A stretch of DNA of 51,597 nt. It comes from a bacterium. Its GTDB lineage: Bacteria > Sysuimicrobiota > Sysuimicrobiia > Sysuimicrobiales > Thermofontiviventaceae. The notes beneath the pieces were generated by a model. That model made no database searches, was not told the DNA's origin, and saw only the letters and a list, made by a program, of their open reading frames with translations. A program made the position numbers and the translations under genes. The DNA lies in assembly GCA_030550015.1 (NCBI GenBank), contig JAUQQG010000021.1, positions 1 through 51,597 of the forward strand. Reading direction: 5' to 3'. Positions 8,168 to 16,513 of the stretch are shown here, piece by piece (within the stretch, counting starts at the first letter, position 1; the number at the start of each line of letters is the position of its first letter).

Positions 8168-9226
8168 CTACCCCCTCCTTCGCGCACGGAGAGTATTCCC
8201 CAGGAAGACCAAGAGGGCGAGCACGTTGAGCAATCCACCCCAACGCCTCCCGGGGATCCAAAGGAGGAGGTCCGAGGCGACCCGGAGGGCCAGCGAGAGG
8301 TGCAGGAGGATGAGGTGCGCGTAGAAGCTAGGCTGGAAGGAAAGGGGAAGGCCGAGGATGGCCGGGAAGATGATGGGGGCGTGCCCGAAGATCATGGCGA
8401 AGACGAAACCTAAGAAGAAGGTATGGAGAATGGCGTCGTAGCGCGGCCCTGCAGGCTCCCCAAAGAAGAAGAGGGTCGCAAGCCCGCTCAAGCCTAGCCA
8501 GGCATAGCCGGAGAGGAGGCAGATCGCCGTGAACCTCGGCAGACCCGGCTCCCGGACCGTACGGCGGGCGATGTCCTGCAGGAGGAACCAGAGAGCAAGC
8601 GCCACCATAGCTACACCAGATATCCTGAGCCCTCCCATAAACCAGAAGGGGCTCACGACGATGCCGACCGAAAACAACCCTAAGGCGATCACGAACGCGC
8701 TCCGGCTTCCCGCAGAGAGCCGGACGAGGCGCGAGAGCTCAAGCCTCTCCCCTGCAATGGTGAGGGTGAGGAAGGCGATCCACCACGGAACTGCCCGGAA
8801 CAGGGGAGTGCCCGCCGCCCAGAGGAGGTTCCCGACAAACCAGGCCACCGCGCCACCGGCCATGGCGATGGTGAACACCGTTGTCTGGCGTCGCACGATG
8901 GCAAGGAAGACCGCCACAAACCCGAGGCTCCCGAGCACCATCAGCCACTGGCTGGGTAAACCCAGAATGAGGGCGACGGCGCCAAGCCCCGTGAGGAGCG
9001 GCGCGCTATAGGACCAGGCTTGCCCAAGCGCGACAGCCCTCTCTAGACCGATCAAGGTTCCCAGGAACCCGGAAACCATGAGAGGGCCGTGAGAAGCTGG
9101 AAATGCGCCCCTCAGGCGCGGGAGATCCCACCCGATCCTGAGGAGACCTGCCCACATCCCCAGAAGGAGCGCGAGGAACCCCAGCGCCAGGAGAGGGAAG
9201 CGAAGGCGTCGCAAACCCTGGTTCAT
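8168..9226 (-). CDS. Polytopic membrane protein, NnrS-like
   Basis: A 352-residue integral membrane protein with about 12 hydrophobic segments. Conserved polar positions within the membrane include SHGPLMVSGFLGTLIGLERA near residue 45 and HTFFLGFVFAMIFGHAPIIFP in the C-terminal third, histidines suited to heme or copper binding. NnrS proteins are heme/copper membrane proteins that relieve nitrosative stress; the size and histidine pattern fit that group, but family membership is judged by eye. ATG at 9226 overlaps the DUF488 stop (ATGA), making it the last gene of the five-gene operon controlled by the Crp-type regulator. A longer upstream frame is ignored because it runs inside the DUF488 gene. 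Confidence 0.6.
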   Translation of the reverse strand: MNQGLRRLRFPLLALGFLALLLGMWAGLLRIGWDLPRLRGAFPASHGPLMVSGFLGTLIGLERAVALGQAWSYSAPLLTGLGAVALILGLPSQWLMVLGSLGFVAVFLAIVRRQTTVFTIAMAGGAVAWFVGNLLWAAGTPLFRAVPWWIAFLTLTIAGERLELSRLVRLSAGSRSAFVIALGLFSVGIVVSPFWFMGGLRISGVAMVALALWFLLQDIARRTVREPGLPRFTAICLLSGYAWLGLSGLATLFFFGEPAGPRYDAILHTFFLGFVFAMIFGHAPIIFPAILGLPLSFQPSFYAHLILLHLSLALRVASDLLLWIPGRRWGGLLNVLALLVFLGNTLRARRRG

Positions 9227-9588
9227 CGCTTTGTCTTCATCCGCCGCTCGATGATCCTCTTGAGCACGCTGCGGTGGCAATATTCCTCGTCCTCGCAGGT
9301 ACACAGGAGTGTGATGGTCTCGCTGCGGGCGCGGCGGGCGAGTTCTTCTACGCGAGCCTGTGCCTGTGGGTCGGCCTCAATCTGGGCTTCATACCGGCGT
9401 GCAAACTCCTCCCAGCGGAGCCGCTTCCCCTTCCATGCCTTGATCAGCTCAGGGGCTGTTCCGAGCTCCTTGTACCACGCGTGGAAAGCCTCCCGCTTGA
9501 CCCCACGCGGGTACAGGCGCATAACGAGGATCCGTGTCCCGTCCTCGGGGGAAGGCGCGTCGTAGACGCGTTTGGTCTGCACCGGCAT
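9223..9588 (-). CDS. DUF488 family protein
   Basis: A 121-residue soluble protein of the DUF488 family, whose function is not established. Typical sequence features are RVYDAPSPEDGTRILVMRLYPRG near the start, the central WYKELGTAPELIKAW and WEEFARRYEAQI, and the C-terminal TLLCTCEDEEYCHRSVLKRII with Cys-x-Cys and CHR residues. The ATG at 9588 is chosen over an upstream start because GGGAGGGGGAT precedes it at good distance. It sits between hemerythrin and the NnrS-like gene, 17 bases after the hemerythrin stop and overlapping the next ATG. DUF488 genes often travel with hemerythrin-like and NO-response genes. Confidence 0.85.
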   Translation of the reverse strand: MPVQTKRVYDAPSPEDGTRILVMRLYPRGVKREAFHAWYKELGTAPELIKAWKGKRLRWEEFARRYEAQIEADPQAQARVEELARRARSETITLLCTCEDEEYCHRSVLKRIIERRMKTKR

Positions 9589-9605
9589 AGGGATCCCCCT
9601 CCCCC

Positions 9606-10049
9606 CTACAGGACGCTGACGGACCTGCGCTCGGCCCACTGCGCTCCCAACTGGGTCAAGGTCTCCTCTCCCAGGATCTGGCCCGCCATGGGGAAGAGCA
9701 CCTGTTCCTCCTTGGCGAAGTGCTGGCGCGCCACCTGGAGGGCGTGCACCAGGAGGCCGCGCGCCTCCACAAGGTCGTCCACGTCCGGGATCCTAGAAAG
9801 GGTCCCCTCGATCTCGTTGTGCTCCGCCCGCATCACGGCGAGCGGCCCCATGGGGCCCAGGTGAGGGTCTAAGGAGGGGAACAGGACATCCTCCTCCAAG
9901 CGCGCATGCGTAGCGAGGGCCGCAGCAAGCAGCGCGGCCTGGGCATGGACCTCTCCCACCGTCTCTGTGTGGGGCAGGACCTGCTCCAGGTGAGTGAACT
10001 GAGCGTAGAACACGCCGTGCTCTCCAAGCAAGGCATCGGTGATCTTCAT
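9606..10049 (-). CDS. Hemerythrin HHE-domain protein
   Basis: A 147-residue four-helix di-iron protein. The expected ligands are visible: His11 (LLGEHGVFY), His48 and Glu52 (LATHARLEEDVLFP), His77 (RAEHNEIEG), His110 and Glu114 (ARQHFAKEEQVLFP). Such cytoplasmic hemerythrin-like proteins bind O2 or NO or repair iron-sulfur clusters under nitrosative stress. The ATG at 10049 follows GGGGGGAGAGG; eight codons of an upstream frame are left out for that reason. Second gene of this type in the same operon. It follows DUF1858 after a 99-base gap, in which I see no clear promoter or hairpin. Confidence 0.92.
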   Translation of the reverse strand: MKITDALLGEHGVFYAQFTHLEQVLPHTETVGEVHAQAALLAAALATHARLEEDVLFPSLDPHLGPMGPLAVMRAEHNEIEGTLSRIPDVDDLVEARGLLVHALQVARQHFAKEEQVLFPMAGQILGEETLTQLGAQWAERRSVSVL

Positions 10050-10148
10050 CCCTCTCCCCCCTTTGTTATCCATCCCTTTCCCACCAAGCAGGATGTTTTA
10101 TCCGCACGGTTCCTCGTTTCCAGGCGAGCGGGGAACCCCCTTTCTGTA

Positions 10149-10364
10149 TCAGAACCTCTCCTGGCCGATAGCCTCTATGAGCTCGTCGAGGAAGCCCTCC
10201 AGGGGGAGCCCATAGATCCCGGCCACCTCGGCCACCGTCTCAAAGGGTGCCGCTGCGCAGCCTACGCAAGCCATCCGGTGTGAGAGGAAGACAGGGATGG
10301 CCTGAGGCCACCGGCCAAGCACCTCGGAAACCGTCAATCCCTCAAGATGGCGATCTTTTACCAC
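10149..10364 (-). CDS. DUF1858 domain protein (redox-disulfide type)
   Basis: A 71-residue protein consisting only of a DUF1858 domain: LEGLTVSEVLGRWPQAIPVFLSHRMACVGCAA, where CVGC is the conserved cysteine pair. Domains of this kind are found beside hybrid-cluster proteins and hemerythrins and are thought to be redox or iron-sulfur related; the biochemical role is unproven. It begins with GTG, with GGAGG five bases upstream, and follows the hemerythrin-DUF2249 gene by 19 bases, so it is in the same transcript. Confidence 0.88.
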   Translation of the reverse strand: MVKDRHLEGLTVSEVLGRWPQAIPVFLSHRMACVGCAAAPFETVAEVAGIYGLPLEGFLDELIEAIGQERF

Positions 10365-10383
10365 GGCAGCCTCCGCCTGGCGT

Positions 10384-11103
10384 TTATCTCCCTACCTTCC
10401 CAATGCGCACCCGCCACACCTCCGGCCCTTGCTCCATGTACTCCCAGGTGAACTCTCCTTCCCGCTCATACTTGAACTGGTAATACAATGGCTTTGGATC
10501 GTGGTCGTTGATCAGGATGAACGCCTCCCCCGGCCTGAGCCCATCGAACGCCTGGAAGATGAGTGGGTGCCTCTGGGGCGGCGGGGTCCCCCGCACATCG
10601 AGGGCTTTGACCTCCCCTCCGGAGTTTCCGTGGAAGGCGGCGTGCATCCCCTTGAGGACTTGCTCCTGGTTCGCCTCGGAGAGGTAGCGCTCGAACAGCG
10701 GGAGGTAGACACGCTCCTCCTTCTCCAGGTGAACCCTCAAGAGGGCTTCTAGCTGGAGGGCTTGGTCGCGGAGCTTCCTTTCGAGAGCGGGTCGTACGCC
10801 CTCTCCCGCTTCCTGCAGGGCTTTTACCGTCTCCTCGATGCTATGGATGTAGCCTGCGATGAACTCGTGGTCGATACTCATCGTGGCCGTCGCCTGGCCA
10901 TAGGACTTGACCAAAGGCTCCACTGCAGGATACAAGGAACGCTCCTCCCCCACGGCATGGGGAAGCAGATCCCCCTTCAGAAAGGCAACGAGCCCTTCTG
11001 CATCCTCAAGCTCTCCACCGCGTTCGAGCGCGGAGAGCCTCTCTGTGAGCTCTTTCAGGAGCGCACGGTGGTGCGCGCGAATCGCCTCACCAACCTTCCC
11101 CAT
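10384..11103 (-). CDS. Hemerythrin domain fused to DUF2249
   Basis: A 239-residue two-domain protein. Residues ~1-150 are a hemerythrin-like helical bundle with ligand-type residues in IRAHHRALLKEL, LPHAVGEERSLYP, SIDHEFIAGYI and LRVHLEKEERVYLP. Residues ~165-235 are a DUF2249 domain (VKALDVRGTPPPQRHPLIFQ, GLRPGEAFILINDHDPKPLYYQ). DUF2249 proteins are commonly members of Dnr/NnrR/HcpR-type NO regulons in other bacteria. It is the first gene after the Crp-type regulator and has its own promoter and operator at 11142-11190. Good Shine-Dalgarno GGAGGGAGAGCG before the ATG. Confidence 0.9.
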   Translation of the reverse strand: MGKVGEAIRAHHRALLKELTERLSALERGGELEDAEGLVAFLKGDLLPHAVGEERSLYPAVEPLVKSYGQATATMSIDHEFIAGYIHSIEETVKALQEAGEGVRPALERKLRDQALQLEALLRVHLEKEERVYLPLFERYLSEANQEQVLKGMHAAFHGNSGGEVKALDVRGTPPPQRHPLIFQAFDGLRPGEAFILINDHDPKPLYYQFKYEREGEFTWEYMEQGPEVWRVRIGKVGR

Positions 11104-11141
11104 CGCTCTCCCTCCTCGTGGTGATCTCCCTTGGGTCGGAC

Positions 11142-11190
11142 AGCATCGAGTATACTCAAGCGAGGCGGCAGGTCTTTGCGCTAGCGCAAA
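11142..11190 (-). promoter_or_regulatory. Promoter with Crp-type operator for the hemerythrin operon
   Basis: Minus-strand -10 box TATACT at 11154-11149 predicts transcription from about 11142. A perfect 16-bp palindrome TTTGCGCTAGCGCAAA occupies 11175-11190; its centre is about 41 bp upstream of the predicted start, exactly where class II Crp/Fnr activators bind, and no good -35 box is present. The palindrome also contains the stop codon (TAG) of the regulator gene. Likely bound by the Crp-type protein encoded immediately upstream; this is inferred from geometry. Confidence 0.65.
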
Positions 11191-11915
11191 CGTTCACCGC
11201 CTCCCGAGGAGAGATCCTCTGCGATCGCCACAAGCCCGTGGGGGAACCGGATGAGGATGCGAGCTCGTCGGCTCTCGATCAGCCCTCGTTGCTCCCAGCG
11301 GGCAAGGATGCGGCTTGCGGTGTAGATGGTGGTTCCGGCCATCTCCGCGAGGTCCTGGCGGGAGAGGGGGAGGTCGATGAGAACTCCTCCTTCTACCTTC
11401 CGGCCGGACTGCCGAAGGAGGCGAAGGAGGGCGCGGGCGATCCTCTGCTCCACCCGTTCAGTGGCCATCTCCCTCAGCCGGTCCTGGAGCTCCTGGACGC
11501 GGTCTGCGAGGAGATGGAGGGCGTTTACCGCCAGACGGGGAAAGCTTTCCATGAGCCGGGACATCGTCTCCCCATCCCAGCACAGGGCCGTGCACTCCTC
11601 TACGGCCTGCGCCGAAACAGGGTAGGTCGCGTCCCCCAACGCCGCGATCCCCCCAAACATCTCTCCATCCCTGACAAAGCGCAGGAGCACCTCCTGGCCC
11701 TCGGGCGTCGTCTGGGTCAATCGCACCCGGCCGCGGAGGAGGATGTAGAGGAACCTTGCTGGATCTCCTTGGTGGAAGAGGAACTCCCCTTTGGGGAAAC
11801 GGCGGGTCCGCGCCCGATGGACGATCTCCTCGAGTTCTGGAAGGCTGAGGCCAGAGAACAGGGGAATCCCTTGGATAATGGAGAGATCGTGGGGAGGAAT
11901 ACCCGCAGTAGGCAT
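11181..11915 (-). CDS. Crp/Fnr-family transcriptional regulator
   Basis: A 244-residue activator. Residues ~15-130 form the cyclic-nucleotide-type beta barrel (LFSGLSLPELEEIVHRAR, KGEFLFHQGDPARFLYILLRGRV, GEMFGGIAALGD), residues ~130-165 the long dimer helix, and ~170-235 the winged helix with PLSRQDLAEMAGTTIYTASRIL as recognition region. There is no N-terminal cysteine cluster, so it is not an Fnr-type iron-sulfur sensor; the effector pocket lacks the full RxxE/RS cAMP signature. Given its neighbours (two hemerythrins, DUF2249, NnrS-like protein) a NO/redox heme sensor of the Dnr/NnrR/HcpR kind is plausible. It precedes the operon it probably controls. Confidence 0.9.
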   Translation of the reverse strand: MPTAGIPPHDLSIIQGIPLFSGLSLPELEEIVHRARTRRFPKGEFLFHQGDPARFLYILLRGRVRLTQTTPEGQEVLLRFVRDGEMFGGIAALGDATYPVSAQAVEECTALCWDGETMSRLMESFPRLAVNALHLLADRVQELQDRLREMATERVEQRIARALLRLLRQSGRKVEGGVLIDLPLSRQDLAEMAGTTIYTASRILARWEQRGLIESRRARILIRFPHGLVAIAEDLSSGGGERLR

Positions 11916-11946
11916 GGGAACAGGCCTCTAGATTCCTTCTGTGCAC

Positions 11947-11974
11947 ATTATACCTAGCTGGGAGGAGGTTGCAA
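11947..11974 (-). promoter_or_regulatory. Promoter of the Crp-family regulator gene
   Basis: On the minus strand a perfect -10 box TATAAT (11952-11947) follows TTGCAA (11974-11969) with 16 bases between, predicting transcription from about 11940, 25 bases before the ATG. No copy of the 16-bp palindrome is seen here, so autoregulation is not indicated. Confidence 0.7.
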
Positions 11975-12071
11975 AGCAAGCCGGCAAGGAGAAATGCTCC
12001 ACGGGCTCGTAATATAGGGTTATGTGCCCTGGCAAAAGCCTTTTTGCTGGGGTTACGGAGAGGTGAGGGGG

Positions 12072-13103
12072 ATGGAGGAGGTCGGTGAGGGGATCTTCCG
12101 CCTCCAGGTGGAGATGCCAGGCCCCCTCGGGTCTGTCAATTGCTTTCTCCTCGAGGGCGGAGGCGAAGTGGTGCTCGTGGACACGGGGCCGGATGTAGCC
12201 GTTTCCCGGCAGGCTCTCTTGCGGGAGCTGCGTGCCCTTGGGAAACGCCTCGAGGAGATCACCCGCATCCTCATCACCCATGGACACCCGGATCACTGCG
12301 GGTTCGCCAAGCGGGCCCGGCAGGACCACGGGATCCCCTTCTGGATCCACCCGCTGGATGCCGAGTATTACGCCAGGATGCACCGAGGAGAACTTACTCT
12401 CCAGGCCCAAACCTGGATCCGTCGCGAGGTACCTGAAGAAGCTGTCTCACAGATCGAGATGGGACTTTGGGGGATGATGGGGATCGTCCAAGAGGAGATC
12501 CCATGGGATTCCTGCGACATCCCAAGAGAGGTCCCCGATCAGAAACCCATGGTGTTCCATGTTGGCGAGATGGAGTGGAGAGTCTTCCACACCCCCGGGC
12601 ACTCCCCTGGGCACGTGTGCCTGTACGAGCCTCACCTTGGGATCCTCCTCAGCGGAGACCTTGTGCTCCCCCAGGAGACTCCCCACATTGGGCTAGATGG
12701 GAGCAATTCAGGAGATCCCCTGGCCAACTACCTCGCCTCCCTTCACCTTCTGGAATCCCTCCCTGCGCGGCTCGTCCTGCCAGGCCACGGGGAGCCTTTC
12801 CACGATTTGGGGGAGAGGATCCTCGAGCTCCGCGCCCATCATCAGGAGCGACTCCACCTGATCCTCGAGGCTGTGCGGGAAGGGGCTCAGGGGATCTACG
12901 AGGTAGCCCAGCGCATCCGCTGGACTCCAAAGAAAGTCTCCTTTGGAGAGTTGGATCCCATCAACCAGTTCCTGGCGCTCCAAGAGGCCGCAGCGCACCT
13001 GGAGCACCTCGTCGCAAGAAACTGCCTCCAGCGCATCCCCAGCGAGGGGCCCACGCGGTTCGTCTTCCTCACAGAGGAAGGTGTCCTGGGGAAAGGGCTG
13101 TGA
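12072..13103 (+). CDS. Metallo-beta-lactamase-fold hydrolase (glyoxalase II/LACTB2-like)
   Basis: A 343-residue di-zinc hydrolase. Residues ~1-240 carry the MBL fold with metal motif THGHPDH (H-x-H-x-DH), the third-ligand region FHTPGHSPGHVCLY, the bridging Asp in ILLSGDLVLP and the final His in LVLPGHGEPFHD. Residues ~260-340 are a winged-helix-like C-terminal domain (IYEVAQRIRWTPKKVSFGELDPINQF, AHLEHLVARNCL), as in LACTB2-type hydrolases. Substrate unknown; thioester or nuclease activity occurs in relatives. The ATG at 12072 has GGAGAGGTGAGGGGG just before it; sixteen upstream codons are dropped. The last 35 bases overlap the convergent trehalose gene. Confidence 0.9.
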   Translation: MEEVGEGIFRLQVEMPGPLGSVNCFLLEGGGEVVLVDTGPDVAVSRQALLRELRALGKRLEEITRILITHGHPDHCGFAKRARQDHGIPFWIHPLDAEYYARMHRGELTLQAQTWIRREVPEEAVSQIEMGLWGMMGIVQEEIPWDSCDIPREVPDQKPMVFHVGEMEWRVFHTPGHSPGHVCLYEPHLGILLSGDLVLPQETPHIGLDGSNSGDPLANYLASLHLLESLPARLVLPGHGEPFHDLGERILELRAHHQERLHLILEAVREGAQGIYEVAQRIRWTPKKVSFGELDPINQFLALQEAAAHLEHLVARNCLQRIPSEGPTRFVFLTEEGVLGKGL

Positions 13104-15294
13104 GGTGCGCAAGCAGATTCTGCGCTTCCGAGGGATCCCTCAAGGAGAATTTTGCCTGTGAAGGGGCAAGACCTACCCGGATCGTGAAGGCTTCCTGCGG
13201 GAGGCTAGCGAACAGGTCCTCGTCCGCCCGGTCATCCCCCATCGCCAGGATGAAATCGGACGGCGTCTTGTGGAGGAAGTACAGCGCAGCCCTCCCCTTG
13301 TCCACACCAATGGGCCGGACCTCTACCACCTTGTTCCCGTGGAGTACCTGGACATCGACATGGGTGGTCGCACGGAGGAGGGTATCGATCAACTCTTTCG
13401 CTCGCATCGAGGCCACCTCAGGATCCGCCAAGCGGTAGTGCCAGGCCAAAGCGTACTCTTTCTCCTCCACAAAGGCCCCGGGAACGTATTCTGCGTAGCT
13501 GTGGAGGAGGGAGAGGAGGTGGGGTTTCCAATCATTTGTCACGGGGCTCAGCAGGCGCCACCCCTCCCCGCGCTCTTTGATCCAAACCCCGTGCTCTGCA
13601 ACGAGGGCGACATCGAGCGTGCCAAACCAGCGATCGAGGGTCTCCCTGTCCCGGCCGCTTGTCAGCACCACCTGATTGCGGGGATCTCTACTGAGCTCCT
13701 GGAGGAGCGCCAAAAGTTCTCCAGGAGGTCTCGCTTGAGAAGGATCGCCTGTGTAAGGGACGAGGGTGCCATCGTAATCCAGGAACAGGACCCTCCGCTG
13801 GGCACCATGGTAGGCCCGAACCACCTGCGCTTTCTCCTGGGGATCCAGGGAGCGAGCCTGGAATCGCGCTTGTTCTCTGTGGAAGGTGAGCAAGGAGTGC
13901 AGGAAGTCGCTGGCCCAGCGCACCACATCATACCGCTTCAGGCGCTCCTGCATCACCTGGATCCTCCGGATCTGCTCTTCTTCCGGCATCTCCAGGGCTT
14001 CCCCGATAGCTGTAGCGATCTCCTCCACGTGGGTCGGGTTGATGAGGATCGCCTCGCGGAGCTCGTGGGCGGCGCCAGCTGTCTCACTGAGGATCAGCAC
14101 CCCTCCCCCATCCCTCCTGCTCGCCACGTACTCCTTAGCGATGAGGTTCATCCCGTCCCTGAGTGGGGTCACCAGGGCGATGTCGCTGGCTGTATAAAGG
14201 GCAGCCAGGGAGTGGAAGGGCAGGTAGGTATACTGGTACATAATGGGTGCCCAGCCGATGGTCCCGAACCTGCCGTTGATTTTTCCCACAAGCTCGTCGA
14301 TCTGCCTCTTGGTCCGCCGGTAGTGCTCTACACCCACACGGGAGGGGACGACGACCATGAGCAACACAACCTTCCCATGCCACCTGGGGTTCCTCTCCAG
14401 GAACCGCTCGTAGCCCTGCAAGCGGTTGAGAACGCCCTTGGAGTAGTCCAGCCGATCCACGGAGAGGATCACCTTAAGACCACCAAGCCGCTCTTTGAGC
14501 TTCCCCCTCTCCATCTGGACCTCCGGGCGTTCCCCAGCTTCGAAGAACCTCTGGAAGTGGATCCCCATGGGGAAGGTGCCCGCCTGCACAAGGCGGCCGC
14601 CCACAGCGATCCTACCCATGGTGTGCGTGTACCCCAAGAACCGGAGGACGCATCGGAGGAAGTCGTAGGTGTACTCGTGGGTGTGGAATCCTATAAGGTC
14701 TGCACCGAGCAACCCTTCGAGGATCTCGCCCCGCCACCGGCTGGGGAGGAGGCGGAAGAGCTCGAACGATGGGAAAGGGATGTGCAGGAAGAACCCAATG
14801 GGCACACCTGGCGCGCGCTCCCGCAAAAGCTTGGGAAGGAGCATGAGGTGATAGTCGTGGACCCACACCACGTCCTCTGGCCCGAGGATCTCCACGACCG
14901 CCTCACAGAACTTCTCGTTGACGCGCTTGTAGTGGTTCCACAGCTCCTCTTCGTACACCGCATAGGAGGGGAAATAGTGGAAGAGCGGCCAGATGGTCCT
15001 GTTGCAAAAGCCCAGGTAAAACTTCTCCATCTCCTCCTCGGAGAGAAAGACGGGGTAGGCACGGGACCGCTCCAGGAGAGATGACCGCAACCACCCCCGG
15101 TCCCCCTCTGGAACAGCGATCCCCGGCCAGCCGACCCAGATGTACTCCTGCTGGGTAAATGGAGATTCCCTAAGTGAGTCCAGGTAGGCGCTCAGCCCGG
15201 AGACAAGGCCCCCAGCACTTGCCTGGAAACGGAGCTTCCCCTCCCTCTCGACGACGGTGACAGGGAGCCGGTTGGACACCACAAGGAGTCTCAT
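13069..15294 (-). CDS. Bifunctional alpha,alpha-trehalose-6-phosphate synthase / trehalose phosphatase (OtsA-OtsB fusion)
   Basis: A 741-residue fusion making trehalose from UDP-glucose (or another NDP-glucose) and glucose 6-phosphate. Residues 1 to ~470 are the GT20 synthase: MRLLVVSNRLPVTV, VWVHDYHLMLLPKLLRERAP, SVDRLDYSKGVLNRLQGYERFL and the C-terminal LRDGMNLIAKEYVASR. Residues ~495-741 are the HAD-type phosphatase: VLFLDYDGTLVPYTGDP near residue 505, LTSGRDRETLDRWFG, ALVAEHGVW and ILAMGDDRADEDLF. The ATG at 15294 is where homology begins; the 87 codons upstream in the same frame do not look coding. Trehalose is a thermo- and osmoprotectant. Next upstream gene (BpsA) also fits heat adaptation. 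Confidence 0.95.
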   Translation of the reverse strand: MRLLVVSNRLPVTVVEREGKLRFQASAGGLVSGLSAYLDSLRESPFTQQEYIWVGWPGIAVPEGDRGWLRSSLLERSRAYPVFLSEEEMEKFYLGFCNRTIWPLFHYFPSYAVYEEELWNHYKRVNEKFCEAVVEILGPEDVVWVHDYHLMLLPKLLRERAPGVPIGFFLHIPFPSFELFRLLPSRWRGEILEGLLGADLIGFHTHEYTYDFLRCVLRFLGYTHTMGRIAVGGRLVQAGTFPMGIHFQRFFEAGERPEVQMERGKLKERLGGLKVILSVDRLDYSKGVLNRLQGYERFLERNPRWHGKVVLLMVVVPSRVGVEHYRRTKRQIDELVGKINGRFGTIGWAPIMYQYTYLPFHSLAALYTASDIALVTPLRDGMNLIAKEYVASRRDGGGVLILSETAGAAHELREAILINPTHVEEIATAIGEALEMPEEEQIRRIQVMQERLKRYDVVRWASDFLHSLLTFHREQARFQARSLDPQEKAQVVRAYHGAQRRVLFLDYDGTLVPYTGDPSQARPPGELLALLQELSRDPRNQVVLTSGRDRETLDRWFGTLDVALVAEHGVWIKERGEGWRLLSPVTNDWKPHLLSLLHSYAEYVPGAFVEEKEYALAWHYRLADPEVASMRAKELIDTLLRATTHVDVQVLHGNKVVEVRPIGVDKGRAALYFLHKTPSDFILAMGDDRADEDLFASLPQEAFTIRVGLAPSQAKFSLRDPSEAQNLLAHLTALSPGHLPL

Positions 15295-15388
15295 CGTTCC
15301 CCTAAGATCTTCCCCGTTATGAGACCTTCTCCCTCTCCTCTCGCTAAGCCCCTCACCAAAGCCACTTCTGAGGATCTTGAACCCTCCT

Positions 15389-16513
15389 TCATACCGTGGC
15401 TGCCTCCTCGTCTGCGAAGATATTTCCCTCAAAGCGGCGGTTTTCGACAGAAGGAGGGCGGAGGAGCTCGATCCGGAAGAGGCTAGAGAAGTACCACGGC
15501 CTGTCCGGGCGCACGCGGATGGGGAGCCAGCTCCAGGCACGCATGGTCTCGACATAACCCCAAGTCACATAGCTGTTGAAGTCCTCGCGGATATCGGTGA
15601 TCACCGCTCCGGATTCAAGGAGGAACCTTTGGATCTGCGCCCATTTCTCCAGACTGGATTCTGCGTGGGTGAGCCCGAAGTATCCTGCGCTCCCCACCCC
15701 CCGTACAGCCAGGAGCCCCCGCTCAATGAAGGCACAGAACCCGGCGAAGCTTTCCGTGGGATCGCAAAGGAAGGTATCAAACCTCCCCCGCCACTCGTGG
15801 GGGAGCGGGTCCCGGATGTCGTACCGGGTGGCCTCCAGCATATCAAGCCCTTCCACCCGCGCGACCTCCCGGATGAACCGGATCAGCCGGTCGTCGATGT
15901 CTACGACTAGCACCCTGGAAGGCGCGCCTGTCAGAGCGGCGGCCACGCTCACCAGATCATCGTCCCCGATGACCAGGATCTCCTTCCCAGAAAGGTCCCC
16001 CCGGGCCAACGCAAAGGCCACCCGGGCCAGCGTCGTCTCCTCAGTGACGTATCCCTGATCATAGACCTGAAGGGCTTCCGGGCGGCCGCGGCTGATCTCC
16101 CGGAACCGCTCGACGACCTCTCGGGGAAGCCTAGCGAAGTCCACCCCTCTTCCCTCACAGGAATCGCAAGAAGCCTCCCATGCTGGAGCAATGCAAAGGT
16201 TGGAGGCAAGCTCCCTCCCGGCCTCAGTGAGAGAGAGGCGACCGTCCTGGACCGCGAGGAGGTCTTTCTCCTCGAGACGAGACCAGAAGGCGCAGAGAAA
16301 GCGCATCGGGACGCGGCTGAGCCGGACAGCCTCCCACATTTCCTCCGTGCTCAGAAGAGCGGCAAGGGCCCTTTCGGCGTCCCTGTGGGTGAACGGGATG
16401 GGCGCATCGGATCTCACCGAATCCAGGATCTCTGCCAGCATCTCTCTCGCCTTTGGGGGAGTGAGAGGTTCTCCTTTTCCTACCCTCTGGAGAACAACCG
16501 TGCTCCTGCGCAT
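15389..16513 (-). CDS. bpsA: N4-bis(aminopropyl)spermidine synthase (branched-chain polyamine synthase)
   Basis: A 374-residue aminopropyltransferase of the BpsA family, which adds two aminopropyl groups from decarboxylated S-adenosylmethionine to spermidine to make the branched polyamine found in Thermus and Thermococcus. Visible marks are an N-terminal winged-helix-like part, Cys pair CDSCEGRG (~116-123), QVYDQGYVTEETTLARVAFAL, the nucleotide-binding GDDD (183-186), DIDDRLIRF (~205-213) and the catalytic-loop DPTES (251-255), which in characterised enzymes reads close to DPPET. ATG at 16513 follows AAGGAGGTGAGGGAA; a GTG three codons earlier is less likely. Such genes are nearly confined to thermophiles, which supports a hot habitat. 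Confidence 0.88.
   Translation of the reverse strand: MRRSTVVLQRVGKGEPLTPPKAREMLAEILDSVRSDAPIPFTHRDAERALAALLSTEEMWEAVRLSRVPMRFLCAFWSRLEEKDLLAVQDGRLSLTEAGRELASNLCIAPAWEASCDSCEGRGVDFARLPREVVERFREISRGRPEALQVYDQGYVTEETTLARVAFALARGDLSGKEILVIGDDDLVSVAAALTGAPSRVLVVDIDDRLIRFIREVARVEGLDMLEATRYDIRDPLPHEWRGRFDTFLCDPTESFAGFCAFIERGLLAVRGVGSAGYFGLTHAESSLEKWAQIQRFLLESGAVITDIREDFNSYVTWGYVETMRAWSWLPIRVRPDRPWYFSSLFRIELLRPPSVENRRFEGNIFADEEAATV

Noticed and set aside
13270-15084. 604-codon open frame antisense to the trehalose gene
   Set aside because: Codon-bias shadow: the minus strand has all synthase and phosphatase motifs.
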